Positions 7,647-16,019 of a DNA stretch of 64,000 bases are shown here, in pieces (positions within the stretch are counted from its first letter, which is position 1; each line of letters starts with the position of its first letter). Source of the stretch: CAWDPQ01 sp963804245 (GTDB lineage: Bacteria > Acidobacteriota > Vicinamibacteria > Vicinamibacterales > 2-12-FULL-66-21); NCBI GenBank assembly GCA_963804245.1, contig CAWDPQ010000020.1, positions 372,001 to 436,000 on the forward strand, read 5' to 3'. Both the position numbers and the translations under genes were made by a program. The notes under the pieces are model-generated. The model searched no databases, was not told the DNA's origin, and was given only the letters and a program-made list of their open reading frames with translations.

Positions 7647-7864
7647 GTAAAGGCCGGTTGGAAGCATTCAGTGACGGCGTCAATCGCCATCATCATCACG
7701 ATCATGGTCCTCGACTGGTGGCAGTCCCCTTATCGTTCGTGAACCGGTGGGTGGCGTTGGGCCTCTATGTTGCCATCGCGTTGGTGTGGTTCGTGCCAGA
7801 CCGGCGAATCGAACGGGTTATCGCGGCCCCTGGGGATAAAGGCGGAGCGATCCATCCGAGCTAG
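7643..7864 (+). pseudogene. remnant of a TMEM175-family (DUF1211) potassium channel gene
   Basis: The 73-codon frame opens with MSKGRLEAFSDGV, the diagnostic TMEM175-family first helix. The family's next residues, IAIIITIMVLDW, are present only in the +1 frame (7682-7717). The original frame resumes with SFVNRWVALGLYVAIALVWFVPDRRIE, which matches the last helix and tail of the family. Normal proteins are about 200 residues, so the middle has been deleted and the first helix shifted. The start overlaps the B2 stop as ATGA. It is most simply a decayed neighbour, but a short two-helix product cannot be excluded. Confidence 0.75.
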
Positions 7865-7911
7865 GCCTACGCCAGCCTCGTGGCTTCGCTAGGCTCGTGG
7901 CTTTTGCTCAC

Positions 7912-7975
7912 GTGGCTTCCGCCTTTAGGCGGAAGTATCCCCGCGACTGATCTTCCGGCTGAAGCCGGAAGCCAC
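7912..7975. repeat. REP-like double palindrome (BIME-like)
   Basis: Two hairpins: CTTCCGCC-TTTA-GGCGGAAG at 7916-7935 and CTTCCGGC-TGAA-GCCGGAAG at 7952-7971. An outer inverted repeat encloses both (GTGGCTTCC at 7912-7920, GGAAGCCAC at 7967-7975). The element lies between the end of the TMEM175 remnant and the convergent methyltransferase gene. The same GTGGCTTCC/GGAAGCCAC ends occur at 35713-35810. An AT-rich inverted repeat (ACAAAT/ATTTGT, 7976-7990) adjoins it just past the methyltransferase stop. Confidence 0.8.
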
Positions 7976-7997
7976 ACAAATAAAATTTGTCGCGAGA

Positions 7998-8765
7998 TCA
8001 AATCTTCCGCGCGAGGATCACCCAGACGTCGGCGCGATCGTCCCACGCCCGTCCCTGATAGTCGCCCAGCGTAGCGCGTACTGAGAAGCCAGCCGCCTCC
8101 AGCCGTGCGGTCATCTGCGGCACGGAGAGCGTGCGGAACGTCAGCGCGAATCGGTGCACCCGCCGATTGCGGCCGCGGCGCTCGATGTACTCCTGATCGA
8201 AGATCGTGAGCCGCCGCCGGCGATCCTGACGCACCGACTCGACGAGCGTCAGCGTCGTCGTCGCGTTTCTACGGCCATGCAGGCTGACCTTCTTCGCATA
8301 TTCCTGCCACCGCGGGAGGTCCGGCACCAGATCGATCCCGAACAGCCCACCGCGTCGAAGCACTCGTGCGACCGACGCGAGCGCCGTCTGCAGGTCGCGT
8401 TCCCGCGTCAGCGACTGGAGAACTCCGTACGGCGCCATCACCAGGTTGAATGCACGCGGACGAAACGGCAAGGCACGGATGTCTGCGCGGACGAATTTCG
8501 CGCGGCGTCCGATCGAGGCGCGGCGCGCGCGAGCCCGTGCCCGCGCCAGCATGGCATCCGATCGATCGACGCCGACAAGTGCGCCGCCCGCTTTGAGTAT
8601 GGGAAGAGCGATGCGGCCGGTGCCGCACCCGAGCTCCAGGATCCGGCCGGATTGTTCCGCTGCGAGTCGTCGCCAGAACGCGACGTCGCGGCGGCCGACC
8701 GTGCGGGCATTCTCCCAGTCGTAGAAAGGGGCGTATTGATCCCACCCCTGCCAACCTTCGGTCAT
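7998..8765 (-). CDS. class I SAM-dependent methyltransferase
   Basis: A 255-residue Rossmann-fold methyltransferase of unknown substrate. Motif I is ILELGCGTGRIALP, with VGVDRSDAML as the ribose-binding acid region and FNLVMAPYGVLQ as motif IV. The start MTEGWQGWDQYAPFYDWENA at 8765 was chosen over an upstream extension that is arginine-rich and runs into the next gene. It is the second of two leftward methyltransferase genes, 25 bp after the first. It converges with the lasso cluster across a palindromic repeat, so it is probably not part of that cluster. Confidence 0.85.
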   Translation of the reverse strand: MTEGWQGWDQYAPFYDWENARTVGRRDVAFWRRLAAEQSGRILELGCGTGRIALPILKAGGALVGVDRSDAMLARARARARRASIGRRAKFVRADIRALPFRPRAFNLVMAPYGVLQSLTRERDLQTALASVARVLRRGGLFGIDLVPDLPRWQEYAKKVSLHGRRNATTTLTLVESVRQDRRRRLTIFDQEYIERRGRNRRVHRFALTFRTLSVPQMTARLEAAGFSVRATLGDYQGRAWDDRADVWVILARKI

Positions 8766-8790
8766 GCCCCGGCGAGATGCGGAATCACCG

Positions 8791-9636
8791 TTATGTTTCC
8801 GCCCGCTGACCGGCGGTAGCGACGAGCAGCGTGTTCTGGATCTCGACGAACGTGGATCCAGCCGCGCGCGCTTCGGCCGCATACCGATCGACGGATTTCA
8901 GGTAATCGCTGCCAAGGCGTCGCAGCGACTCGTTCGGGGCGTCTGCCACGGCCTCGAGCACCGCTTTGCGGCGGATCTCCCACAATTCGTCTTCCGGAAC
9001 GCCGACGTGCGCAACCGAGACCGGGAAAAGCTGCACTGAGAGCGGTTCGATGCCGTGCGCCGCAAAAAGGCCGGGTACCTGGGGACCCACCGCCGTAGCG
9101 GCGGGCTCGTCTCGCGCGGCGCCGCGCTCCGCGAAGAAACGGCGTCCGAGATCGAACGCTTCCACGCCGCTCGGCAGCGAACTGAACCAGTAGACCTCGG
9201 CGTTGTCCGGCTCGACGACAAGGATCCGTCCGTTCGGCTTGGTCACGCGCGCCATCTCGCCGAGCGCTTGACCAAAATCGCGGATGTGCTGCAGGACGGC
9301 CACGCAGTAGCTCGAGTCGAAGACCCCGGCTCGAAACGGCAGCCGGCAGGCGTCCGATTGGGCATAGCTGGCGCGGGCGTTGGCCCCGCGCGTCGCCTCC
9401 CTCGCCTGGCGCAGTCGTTGCACCAGCAGGTCGACACCGAACAGCTGGATTTGGGACAGTCGAAGCCGCGAGAGACTGACCTCCCCGGTTCCGTCGCCGC
9501 ACCCGACGTGCAGGATTCGCTTGCCCGGACGTGGCCGCAATGACTCTTCGAGAAACGATGTGAAGGAGTCGTTCCACCATCGCTCGCGGAGGTGTCTGAG
9601 GGTCGACGACGTCAGGGCATCGATTTCAGGAGGCAT
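8791..9636 (-). CDS. class I SAM-dependent methyltransferase
   Basis: A 281-residue methyltransferase (UbiE/Methyltransf_11 type). Motif I is ILHVGCGDGTGE, FGVDLLVQRL is the adenosine/ribose region, and FDSSYCVAVLQHIRDF with the post-I/IV elements follows. The C-terminal 120 residues hold no further recognisable domain. The substrate is unknown. It is co-directional with the next methyltransferase and divergent from the secreted protein and Wzc genes at 9872 onward, across a 235-bp gap. Confidence 0.85.
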   Translation of the reverse strand: MPPEIDALTSSTLRHLRERWWNDSFTSFLEESLRPRPGKRILHVGCGDGTGEVSLSRLRLSQIQLFGVDLLVQRLRQAREATRGANARASYAQSDACRLPFRAGVFDSSYCVAVLQHIRDFGQALGEMARVTKPNGRILVVEPDNAEVYWFSSLPSGVEAFDLGRRFFAERGAARDEPAATAVGPQVPGLFAAHGIEPLSVQLFPVSVAHVGVPEDELWEIRRKAVLEAVADAPNESLRRLGSDYLKSVDRYAAEARAAGSTFVEIQNTLLVATAGQRAET

Positions 9637-9871
9637 GTTAATCGAGGAAACGGCGACAACGGCAGGAGACCATGAGGGCGGCGGGCGCGGATTGTAGCAC
9701 GACCCCCTCGAGACCGCCCTCCACTCCCATCACTGACCGAATTGTAATGCGGTGTCCCATCCTCGCACCGCACATCCGTCACTGGAAGAGCCACGGAGAA
9801 CATCCGATAACAATGAGCGTGATTTCCGACAAACCAGAGCGGCGGGCTTCGCCCGGGCCCAGGGTGTGCGC

Positions 9872-10369
9872 ATGAAGGCCAGCCTTCTCCTTGCCGGAAC
9901 CTGTCTGACCTCCATCGCCGTCTGCGGCGTCTTGCTGGGGCGTCCAGCACAGGCTCAGGTCATTACCAGCGCCAAGTTGACCGCCGTGGCCAGCGCCATC
10001 GCTGGCACGGTCGTCAACGGCAACGACCAGCCTGTGCCGGCGGCAAGGCTGAGGCTGCGTGAGCTCGAGACCGGTCGCATCCTCATGACCACCCGCGGCG
10101 ACGAAGAAGGTCGATTCGTGTTCTCCGGCGTACCGGCCGGGTCGTATGTCGTCGAGCTCGTGGACGATGGAAGCCGTGTGCAGGGCGTCACGCAGAGCTT
10201 CAGCATGGCGCCCGGGGAGACGGCACATGTCGTCCTCCGCCTCGCGTCCAGGGAGCCGTGGTACAGCGGGTTCTTCACCAACGCCGCGATCGCCGCTGTG
10301 TCGTCAGCTGCCTCCCTCGGCATCACCAGCGTCGGACCTGGTCTGCAGCCGGACAGCGGACGTTTCTGA
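9872..10369 (+). CDS. secreted protein with carboxypeptidase-regulatory-like (CarboxypepD_reg) domain
   Basis: A 165-residue exported protein. The signal peptide MKASLLLAGTCLTSIAVCGV ends near AQAQ (residues ~28-31). After it comes a beta-sandwich domain, IAGTVVNGNDQPVPAARLRL...TRGDEEGRFVFSGVPAGSYVVE, of the CarboxypepD_reg type. A hydrophobic glycine/alanine-rich tail follows. The open frame extends 40 codons upstream, but only the ATG at 9872 gives a signal peptide at the N-terminus. It precedes the Wzc-like gene by 10 bp, so a periplasmic or surface role in polysaccharide export is plausible but not shown. Confidence 0.75.
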   Translation: MKASLLLAGTCLTSIAVCGVLLGRPAQAQVITSAKLTAVASAIAGTVVNGNDQPVPAARLRLRELETGRILMTTRGDEEGRFVFSGVPAGSYVVELVDDGSRVQGVTQSFSMAPGETAHVVLRLASREPWYSGFFTNAAIAAVSSAASLGITSVGPGLQPDSGRF

Positions 10370-10379
10370 ACTCCCCGGC

Positions 10380-12617
10380 ATGCTGAATTCCCGCCAGCTC
10401 AGTCCCGCCACTGCACCCGATCTGTCGGCGACGACGGGAGCCGCGCTGCTCGAGCACATTCCCGACGTCCACGTCCTCGATCGCCTGGCGGTTGCCTTCA
10501 AGCATCGGCGTTTGATCGCAGGCGTGTTCGCGGTCGTCGTCGCCATCGGCATGCTCGAGTCCTATTCGTCGACGCCGATGTATCGCACCCAGGCGCGCAT
10601 CGTCATCCAGGATGAGCGCTCGACGGCCGTCGCCAACCTGAATGCGACCGATCCGGTCTACTGGCAGGATCCCGAGCCGTACTTCAACACGCAATACCGG
10701 ATTCTCCAGAGCCGCGGTCTCGCGCGACGCGTCGTCCGCAAGCTGCCGCCGCCGCCGGTTCCCGCGCCCAGCACTCTGAGCCGCGCGCTCTCGCTTCCAC
10801 GGCAGATGGTCAATCGGTGGCGGACGCCACCCCCGGCCGCGCCCGAACTTCCGGCGGCGGACGAAACCGTCAACGAGCTGGCGGCCATCGGGGCGTTCCT
10901 CGGCGGCGTCGAAATCATTCCGGTGAAGGGCACTCGCCTCGTCGAGATTGCCTATACGTCATCGGACGCGCAGTACGCCGCGCTCGCTGCCAACACGCTG
11001 GCCCGCGAGTACGTGCAGCAGAACCTCGATCTCAAGCTCGCGAACACGACGGCGACGATCAACTGGCTCGGCGAAGAGCTCGGCAAGCAGCGTGACAAGG
11101 TGGAAGCCGCCGAACGGGCGATGGCCGAATATCAGGAGGGGCAGAACGCCATGTCCCTCGACGATCGCCAGAACATCGTCATCGCCCGTCTGAATTCGCT
11201 GAACGATGCGGTGACGAAGGCCAAGACGGCGCGGCTGCACAAGGAAGCGGCCTACCGCCAGCTCGGAAATCTCCGAGGCGACAGTGCGGACGCGGACAGC
11301 TATCCGATGATCGCGCAGAACTCGACCATCCAGGAGATCAAGCAGCAGCTCGCCCATCTGAATGGCGAGAAGGCGAAGATGTCGCTGCGCTACGGTCCGC
11401 AACATCCGGAGATGGAGCGGATCACGAACCAGATCGGGAGCAGCACGGCGCGGCTGCGGGCGGAAACGGCGAAGCTGCTCGAGTCGATTGGAAACGACTA
11501 CCGGGCGGCGATGGCGGAAGAGCAGAACCTGAGCGGGTCGCTCGAAGAGCAGAAGCGGCACGCCATCGATCTGAATCGCAAGAACATCACCTTCAGCATC
11601 CTGCAACGCGAGGCGGAGAGCGAGCGGCAGGTTTACAACGCGCTCCTCCAGCAGGAGAAAGAGCTGCGCGTCGTCAGCAACAGCCGCGCGAACAACGTGC
11701 AGCTGATGGACGACGCCGAGCTGCCGGGGCGCCCCTTCACCCCAAACCACAGCCGCGATTGGCTGCTGGCCCTGGTGCTCGGGCTGGCTCTCGGTGTGGC
11801 GGTCGCGTATGCGGTGGAATACCTCGATGACACCGTGAAGCTTCCCGACGGAGTGACACGACGGTTGAAGCTGCCGCTGCTCGGGCTCATTCCGGCCGTG
11901 GCCGGAAGCAAGCCGCCGGTGCTGACGGGTGCCGTCCCGCACGACTTCGGCGAGGCTTTCCGCTCGCTCCGGACGTCCCTGGTCTTCACCAACGGGTCAC
12001 CGGGCAAGCGAATCATTGCCGTGACGAGCACACAGCCGCTCGAGGGCAAGACGACAACGGCGTGCAATCTCGCCGTGGCCATCGCGCTCGGCGGATCGCG
12101 AGTGATGCTCATCGACGCCGACATGCGGCGGCCCGGCCTGCACCGGACCATGGGTATGCGCAACGAAATCGGCCTGTCGCACATCCTCTCGGGACAGGCG
12201 CGCCTGCGCGAGGCCGTGCAGCGAACGAGCGAGAACAACCTGTTCGTGATCACGGCCGGCCGAGTTCCGCCGAATCCGTCGGAGCTCTTGTCATCGGAAC
12301 GCATGTTCCAGCTCATTGCCAACCTGGCGTCGGGACCCTTCGACTGGGTGATCATCGATACGCCGCCGGTTCTCGCCGTCACCGACGCCGTCATCCTGGC
12401 GCCGAACATGTCCGGGCTCGTCTTCGTGATCGGCGCGGAAATGACGCGGCGGGCGCATGCCGAGCGGGCGGTGCAGACGCTTCAGAGCGCCAAGACGAAC
12501 ATCATCGGTGCCGTCCTGAACCGGGTCGATCTCAATCGCAACAAGTATTACTACTCGCGCTACTACGGCTACCACTATCAGAGCTACTACAGCGAAAGCT
12601 CGACGCCTGCTGCCTGA
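10380..12617 (+). CDS. polysaccharide co-polymerase / BY-type tyrosine autokinase (Wzc/GumC-like)
   Basis: A 745-residue inner-membrane protein that sets chain length and drives export of polysaccharide. An N-terminal Wzz domain has its first membrane helix at about 44-60. A long periplasmic coiled coil with GNVR-type segment follows, then a second helix near 460-480. The cytoplasmic kinase has Walker A STQPLEGKTTTA (~548-559), Walker A' VMLIDADMRRP (~575) and Walker B WVIIDTPPV (~657). The tail is a tyrosine cluster, YYYSRYYGYHYQSYYSES, the autophosphorylation site of such kinases. The start ATG at 10380 follows the secreted-protein stop by 10 bp. It lies on the opposite strand to the EPS operon it presumably serves. 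Confidence 0.93.
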   Translation: MLNSRQLSPATAPDLSATTGAALLEHIPDVHVLDRLAVAFKHRRLIAGVFAVVVAIGMLESYSSTPMYRTQARIVIQDERSTAVANLNATDPVYWQDPEPYFNTQYRILQSRGLARRVVRKLPPPPVPAPSTLSRALSLPRQMVNRWRTPPPAAPELPAADETVNELAAIGAFLGGVEIIPVKGTRLVEIAYTSSDAQYAALAANTLAREYVQQNLDLKLANTTATINWLGEELGKQRDKVEAAERAMAEYQEGQNAMSLDDRQNIVIARLNSLNDAVTKAKTARLHKEAAYRQLGNLRGDSADADSYPMIAQNSTIQEIKQQLAHLNGEKAKMSLRYGPQHPEMERITNQIGSSTARLRAETAKLLESIGNDYRAAMAEEQNLSGSLEEQKRHAIDLNRKNITFSILQREAESERQVYNALLQQEKELRVVSNSRANNVQLMDDAELPGRPFTPNHSRDWLLALVLGLALGVAVAYAVEYLDDTVKLPDGVTRRLKLPLLGLIPAVAGSKPPVLTGAVPHDFGEAFRSLRTSLVFTNGSPGKRIIAVTSTQPLEGKTTTACNLAVAIALGGSRVMLIDADMRRPGLHRTMGMRNEIGLSHILSGQARLREAVQRTSENNLFVITAGRVPPNPSELLSSERMFQLIANLASGPFDWVIIDTPPVLAVTDAVILAPNMSGLVFVIGAEMTRRAHAERAVQTLQSAKTNIIGAVLNRVDLNRNKYYYSRYYGYHYQSYYSESSTPAA

Positions 12618-12666
12618 CCGCGGAGCTGCTGCTGCGCTTGCCCTCGTAATTCTGGCCGCCGCGCTC

Positions 12667-13986
12667 ATGTTCGGCGGTGTCTACCTGTGGTGCGCCATCG
12701 TGCTCACGGTCTGCGTGGTCGTGATGGTGGTGGCGACGCACGCCCGGCGCGGATTCCCCGCACCCGGCGGGTGGCCGCGACTGATGGACGTCGCGCTCGT
12801 CGCCTCGCTCGGCGGCGTGCTGGTGCAGCTCATCCCGCTTCCCGTCATCCTCGTTCGCATCCTGTCGCCGGCGCGGGAGAAATTCCTGCTTGCCACGTCT
12901 CTGCAAACTGGGCCGCCGCCGGCGTTTCTGCCACTGACGATCGACGCTTCAGCCACCGTACATGCGTGGCTTTCGTTGTTTTCGATTCTGGCCACGTTCT
13001 GGGTTGCCCGCGCGCTCTTCTCTCGCGGCGGAGTTCGGACGTTCAGTACGATCATCGCCTGGGGCGCGATCGCCTTGGTGCTCCTGGCCTTTGCGCAACA
13101 CGCGTCGGGCACGACGCTCGTGTACGGCTTCTGGCGTCCTCGCGACGCGGGGGCACGGCCGCTGGGACCCTTCATCAATCGCAACCACCTCGGAACCTGG
13201 AGCCTGCTGGCGATCTGCCTGTGCGTCGGCTATCTACAGTGGAGAACCGCGCACGTGACGCCGCCGCCAACGTGGCGCGCCCGTCTGGCCGGCTGGATGG
13301 ACGGGCGGCGGCTGGTGCTGCAACTCGCAATCGTGATGCTCGCGGCGGTGCTGGCGCTCGGTGCGTCACGCTCATCACTGGTTGCACTCGTGTGCGCGGC
13401 CGGGTATGTTGCTGTCGCTGGACTTGCGCGCGTACCTGCGCCCGCCCGGTCGGGGCAAAGGCCGGCAAGCGCGTCGCGCGTGTCCCTGAGCAGCCTGGCA
13501 GCCCTGGCGATCGTCGCGATGCTCGGCTATGGCGACAGTTCACGCCTGCTGCTGCGCGTGGATGAAACAAGGGCGAACGGATTGGCAAACCGAGTGGCGA
13601 TCTGGCGTGACACCGTGCCGATGATGAGCGATTTTCCTCTGACCGGTGTCGGCGCCGGCGCGTTCGGTAGCGCGATGCGCACTTATCAGACGTCGCCGCG
13701 AACCTACTTTCACAACGAGGCACACAATCAGTACCTGCAGATCGCTGCCGAGGGCGGAGTCCTGTTGAGCATTCCTGCCGCCGGCGCACTGTTCGCCTTC
13801 ATCGCGACGGCGTGCACACAGCTCCGCCGCCGTGATGACCCAATGCGCTGGATGCGTGTGGCTGGTGTGGCCGCCCTGCTTGGCGTCGCGGTTCAGTCCA
13901 TCTGGGAGACGGGCCTGACGCTTCCCGCAAACGGCATGCTCGCCGCAGCGCTCGCCGCCCTGGTCGTCCACAAGGAGCGACGGTAG
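12667..13986 (+). CDS. O-antigen ligase / Wzy-like polytopic membrane protein
   Basis: About 439 residues with roughly ten membrane segments. Motifs typical of the Wzy_C/O-antigen-ligase family are LGPFINRNHLGTW (about 168-180) and the late-loop HNEAHNQYLQIAAEGG (about 358-373). It may polymerise or attach a polysaccharide. A second polymerase candidate is in the leftward operon (28158-29531), so the two may serve different glycans or steps. The ATG at 12667 falls inside the first hydrophobic stretch. The in-frame upstream sequence (ALALVILAAAL) is also hydrophobic but lacks a start codon, so the true beginning is unsure. Confidence 0.82.
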   Translation: MFGGVYLWCAIVLTVCVVVMVVATHARRGFPAPGGWPRLMDVALVASLGGVLVQLIPLPVILVRILSPAREKFLLATSLQTGPPPAFLPLTIDASATVHAWLSLFSILATFWVARALFSRGGVRTFSTIIAWGAIALVLLAFAQHASGTTLVYGFWRPRDAGARPLGPFINRNHLGTWSLLAICLCVGYLQWRTAHVTPPPTWRARLAGWMDGRRLVLQLAIVMLAAVLALGASRSSLVALVCAAGYVAVAGLARVPAPARSGQRPASASRVSLSSLAALAIVAMLGYGDSSRLLLRVDETRANGLANRVAIWRDTVPMMSDFPLTGVGAGAFGSAMRTYQTSPRTYFHNEAHNQYLQIAAEGGVLLSIPAAGALFAFIATACTQLRRRDDPMRWMRVAGVAALLGVAVQSIWETGLTLPANGMLAAALAALVVHKERR

Positions 13987-13988
13987 GA

Positions 13989-14675
13989 ATGCTTCGCCTC
14001 GGAATGGATGTCGACGGCGTCCTCGCCGATTTCCGTTCCTCGTTCCGGGCCCTGGCCACGAGCGAGCTGGGACTGCGCGGCACGAGCGGTGACGAATCAG
14101 ATCTGTCGAAGGGAGATGTCGAGCGCCTGTGGAAGGCAGTCGCGCGGATGGCGAACTGGTGGATGAACCTGGAGGCGTACGAGCCCGAGCAGATCACCCG
14201 GCTCTACGAGTTATCGCGCAAGGGGCGGTGGGAAGTCTTCTTCATGACGAGCCGGCCGCCGAGCGGCGGCGACACCGTGCAGATGCAGACGCAGGTGTGG
14301 CTGGAGCGGCACGGCTTCTATCTGCCGACGGTGCTGACGGCGCCGGCCGGCGCTCGCGGCGAGCTGTCGCGTTCGCTCCGTCTCGATCTCATCGTCGACG
14401 ACCATCTCATCAACTGCATGGATATCGTCGGCGCCAGCAACACCAAGGTGCTGCACATGGCGCGGGGCACCATCGACGAGGCACGGCGCAAGCAGGCCGA
14501 AACTCGCGGCATCGGAGTGGTCACGACGCTCGCCGAAGCCTTGGATGGAGTCGAGCGACTGAACGAAGTGCTGGTGTCGCGGCAGGGCCGCCTGGTTCGG
14601 TTGAGCGACTGGTTCTTTTCGAAGCGGCAGCCTACGGCGCCGGTGCTGCCTCACGATCCCAGGCAGAGGCGATAG
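13989..14675 (+). CDS. HAD-superfamily 5'-nucleotidase-like protein
   Basis: A 228-residue protein with the HAD nucleophile motif MDVDGVLADF (residues 6-15), motif II FMTSRP (about 90-95) and the acidic motif LIVDDHLINC (about 137-146). It resembles 5'(3')-deoxyribonucleotidases (NT5C type) and the small HAD proteins beside them. The reaction would be hydrolysis of a phosphomonoester; the substrate is not known. The ATG is 2 bp after the preceding stop, so it is probably co-transcribed with the Wzc and O-antigen-ligase-like genes. Confidence 0.72.
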   Translation: MLRLGMDVDGVLADFRSSFRALATSELGLRGTSGDESDLSKGDVERLWKAVARMANWWMNLEAYEPEQITRLYELSRKGRWEVFFMTSRPPSGGDTVQMQTQVWLERHGFYLPTVLTAPAGARGELSRSLRLDLIVDDHLINCMDIVGASNTKVLHMARGTIDEARRKQAETRGIGVVTTLAEALDGVERLNEVLVSRQGRLVRLSDWFFSKRQPTAPVLPHDPRQRR

Positions 14676-14684
14676 GCGATGCGA

Positions 14685-14814
14685 CAACTCCCAACTCCAA
14701 GCGTGTGGTTCGACGCAACTGGGCATAACCGCCGCGGATATCCGAGCTCCTGCGCCTTCAACCCCGCTGGTACGAACCATCCGGATTTGGGAGTTGGGAG
14801 TTGGAGGTTGGGAC
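14685..14814. repeat. inverted heptamer repeats in the convergent gap
   Basis: Two copies of CAACTCC (14685-14698) and, about 90 bp away, four heptamers of TTGGGAG type (14787-14814, one TTGGAGG and one TTGGGAC). The two arrays are roughly inverted relative to each other. They fill most of the 144-bp gap between the nucleotidase and the convergent flavoprotein gene. A related CAACATC/CAACTCC run is at 57762-57782. Confidence 0.65.
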
Positions 14815-14819
14815 TTGAT

Positions 14820-16019
14820 TTAGCTCCACAGACTGTTGAGCACAATCCGCCTGAAGCCCGGATTGCGCAGCAGTGCGAGCGCCGTTTCACGGTGCCAGTT
14901 GAAGTTCGCGGTGCGGCGGAGCAACGGGACGATGCCATCCACCGCGGCCAGCTCGAGAAGCGCGTCGACGGCGCGGTTGTCGAATCGGGCGGCGAGCGTG
15001 CGGAACGCCAGGCCCGCCCGCATCTCGGGTCCAAGTCTCGCCCGCCATCGCGTCTCATATGAGCGCAGGCTGTCGGCGTCGAGCCGATCGTCGCGAAGGC
15101 GCTCGCTGAGCACATCCGCCGCAATCGTTCCGCTCAACAAGCTGTAGTAGATACCGCCGCCCGTCGTCGGCTTGGCCAGTCCCGCCGCATCGCCGACGGC
15201 GAGCACGCGGTTGGCGTAGGTTCGACGGACGGGTCCGAGCGGCAGCACCTTCAGACGCGGACACGGCATCGACTGCGCGGCCGGCGGCAGCGCGAAGCGC
15301 GACGACAGCGCTTTCGCAAACTGGCCGAAGCGCCTCGACGCGCTGCTCGAGGCCATCAGGCCGACTCGAGCTGCGGGGATGCCGTCGACGGCGAACGGCA
15401 CGACCCACGCGAAGCCCGCCGGCGCGATCGCGCGATCCAGATCGATTTCCACCGAGTCCAGATGGGCAAACGGCGTTTCGATCTGCGCGCTCTGGAGGTA
15501 CGCGCGGGGAATGCCGAGTCCAAGCTGACGGTTGAATCGATATTGCGCGCCGCAGGCAAGAATGCACGCACGCGCCCGGAGTGTGTGCGACTCGCCGTCA
15601 GCGGTCTCGGCGGTGACCGTCACCTCCCCCGATGCGATCGAAATGCTCTGGACGCGGTGGCCGCACCGGATCTCGGCCCCGGCCGCGTCTGCCTGTCTGG
15701 CCAGCGCGAGATCGAACGCGGCCCGGTCGACGACGGCGGCAGCCACGCTGTGCGAGTCCACCGCAACCGTGCGCCCGGCTGCCCCACGGAAGCGCGCGGA
15801 TCGCAGAACCGTCCTGATCGTCTCGCGGGGCAGATCGAGCTCATCGAAGGCTTCGACGCCAAGGAGTCCCGTGCAATGCACGGGCTCGCCAACGACGGCG
15901 TGTTCTTCCAGCACGAGGGCCGATCGGCCAGCCGTTGCGAGCGCCCGCGCGGCAGCAAGTCCGCCCGGTCCTCCGCCGACGACGATGACATCGGATGCAT
16001 GACAACGGGACCGGGTCAA
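14820..16019 (-). CDS. geranylgeranyl-reductase-family FAD oxidoreductase
   Basis: A ~399-residue flavoprotein. The N-terminal dinucleotide-binding motif is VIVVGGGPGGLAAARAL with the acid in VLEEHAVVGEPVHCTGLLG. A later FAD motif is NRVLAVGDAAGLAKPTTGGG. CTGLL and the TTGGGIYYSLLSG segment are characteristic of geranylgeranyl/digeranylgeranyl-glycerophospholipid reductases, which saturate isoprenoid double bonds. It is the last gene of the leftward polysaccharide operon. A TTG at 16019 overlaps the previous stop as TTGA and was preferred; GTG at 16043 is an alternative. In this setting the substrate could be the polyprenyl-phosphate carrier, but that is inference. Confidence 0.8.
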   Translation of the reverse strand: MTRSRCHASDVIVVGGGPGGLAAARALATAGRSALVLEEHAVVGEPVHCTGLLGVEAFDELDLPRETIRTVLRSARFRGAAGRTVAVDSHSVAAAVVDRAAFDLALARQADAAGAEIRCGHRVQSISIASGEVTVTAETADGESHTLRARACILACGAQYRFNRQLGLGIPRAYLQSAQIETPFAHLDSVEIDLDRAIAPAGFAWVVPFAVDGIPAARVGLMASSSASRRFGQFAKALSSRFALPPAAQSMPCPRLKVLPLGPVRRTYANRVLAVGDAAGLAKPTTGGGIYYSLLSGTIAADVLSERLRDDRLDADSLRSYETRWRARLGPEMRAGLAFRTLAARFDNRAVDALLELAAVDGIVPLLRRTANFNWHRETALALLRNPGFRRIVLNSLWS

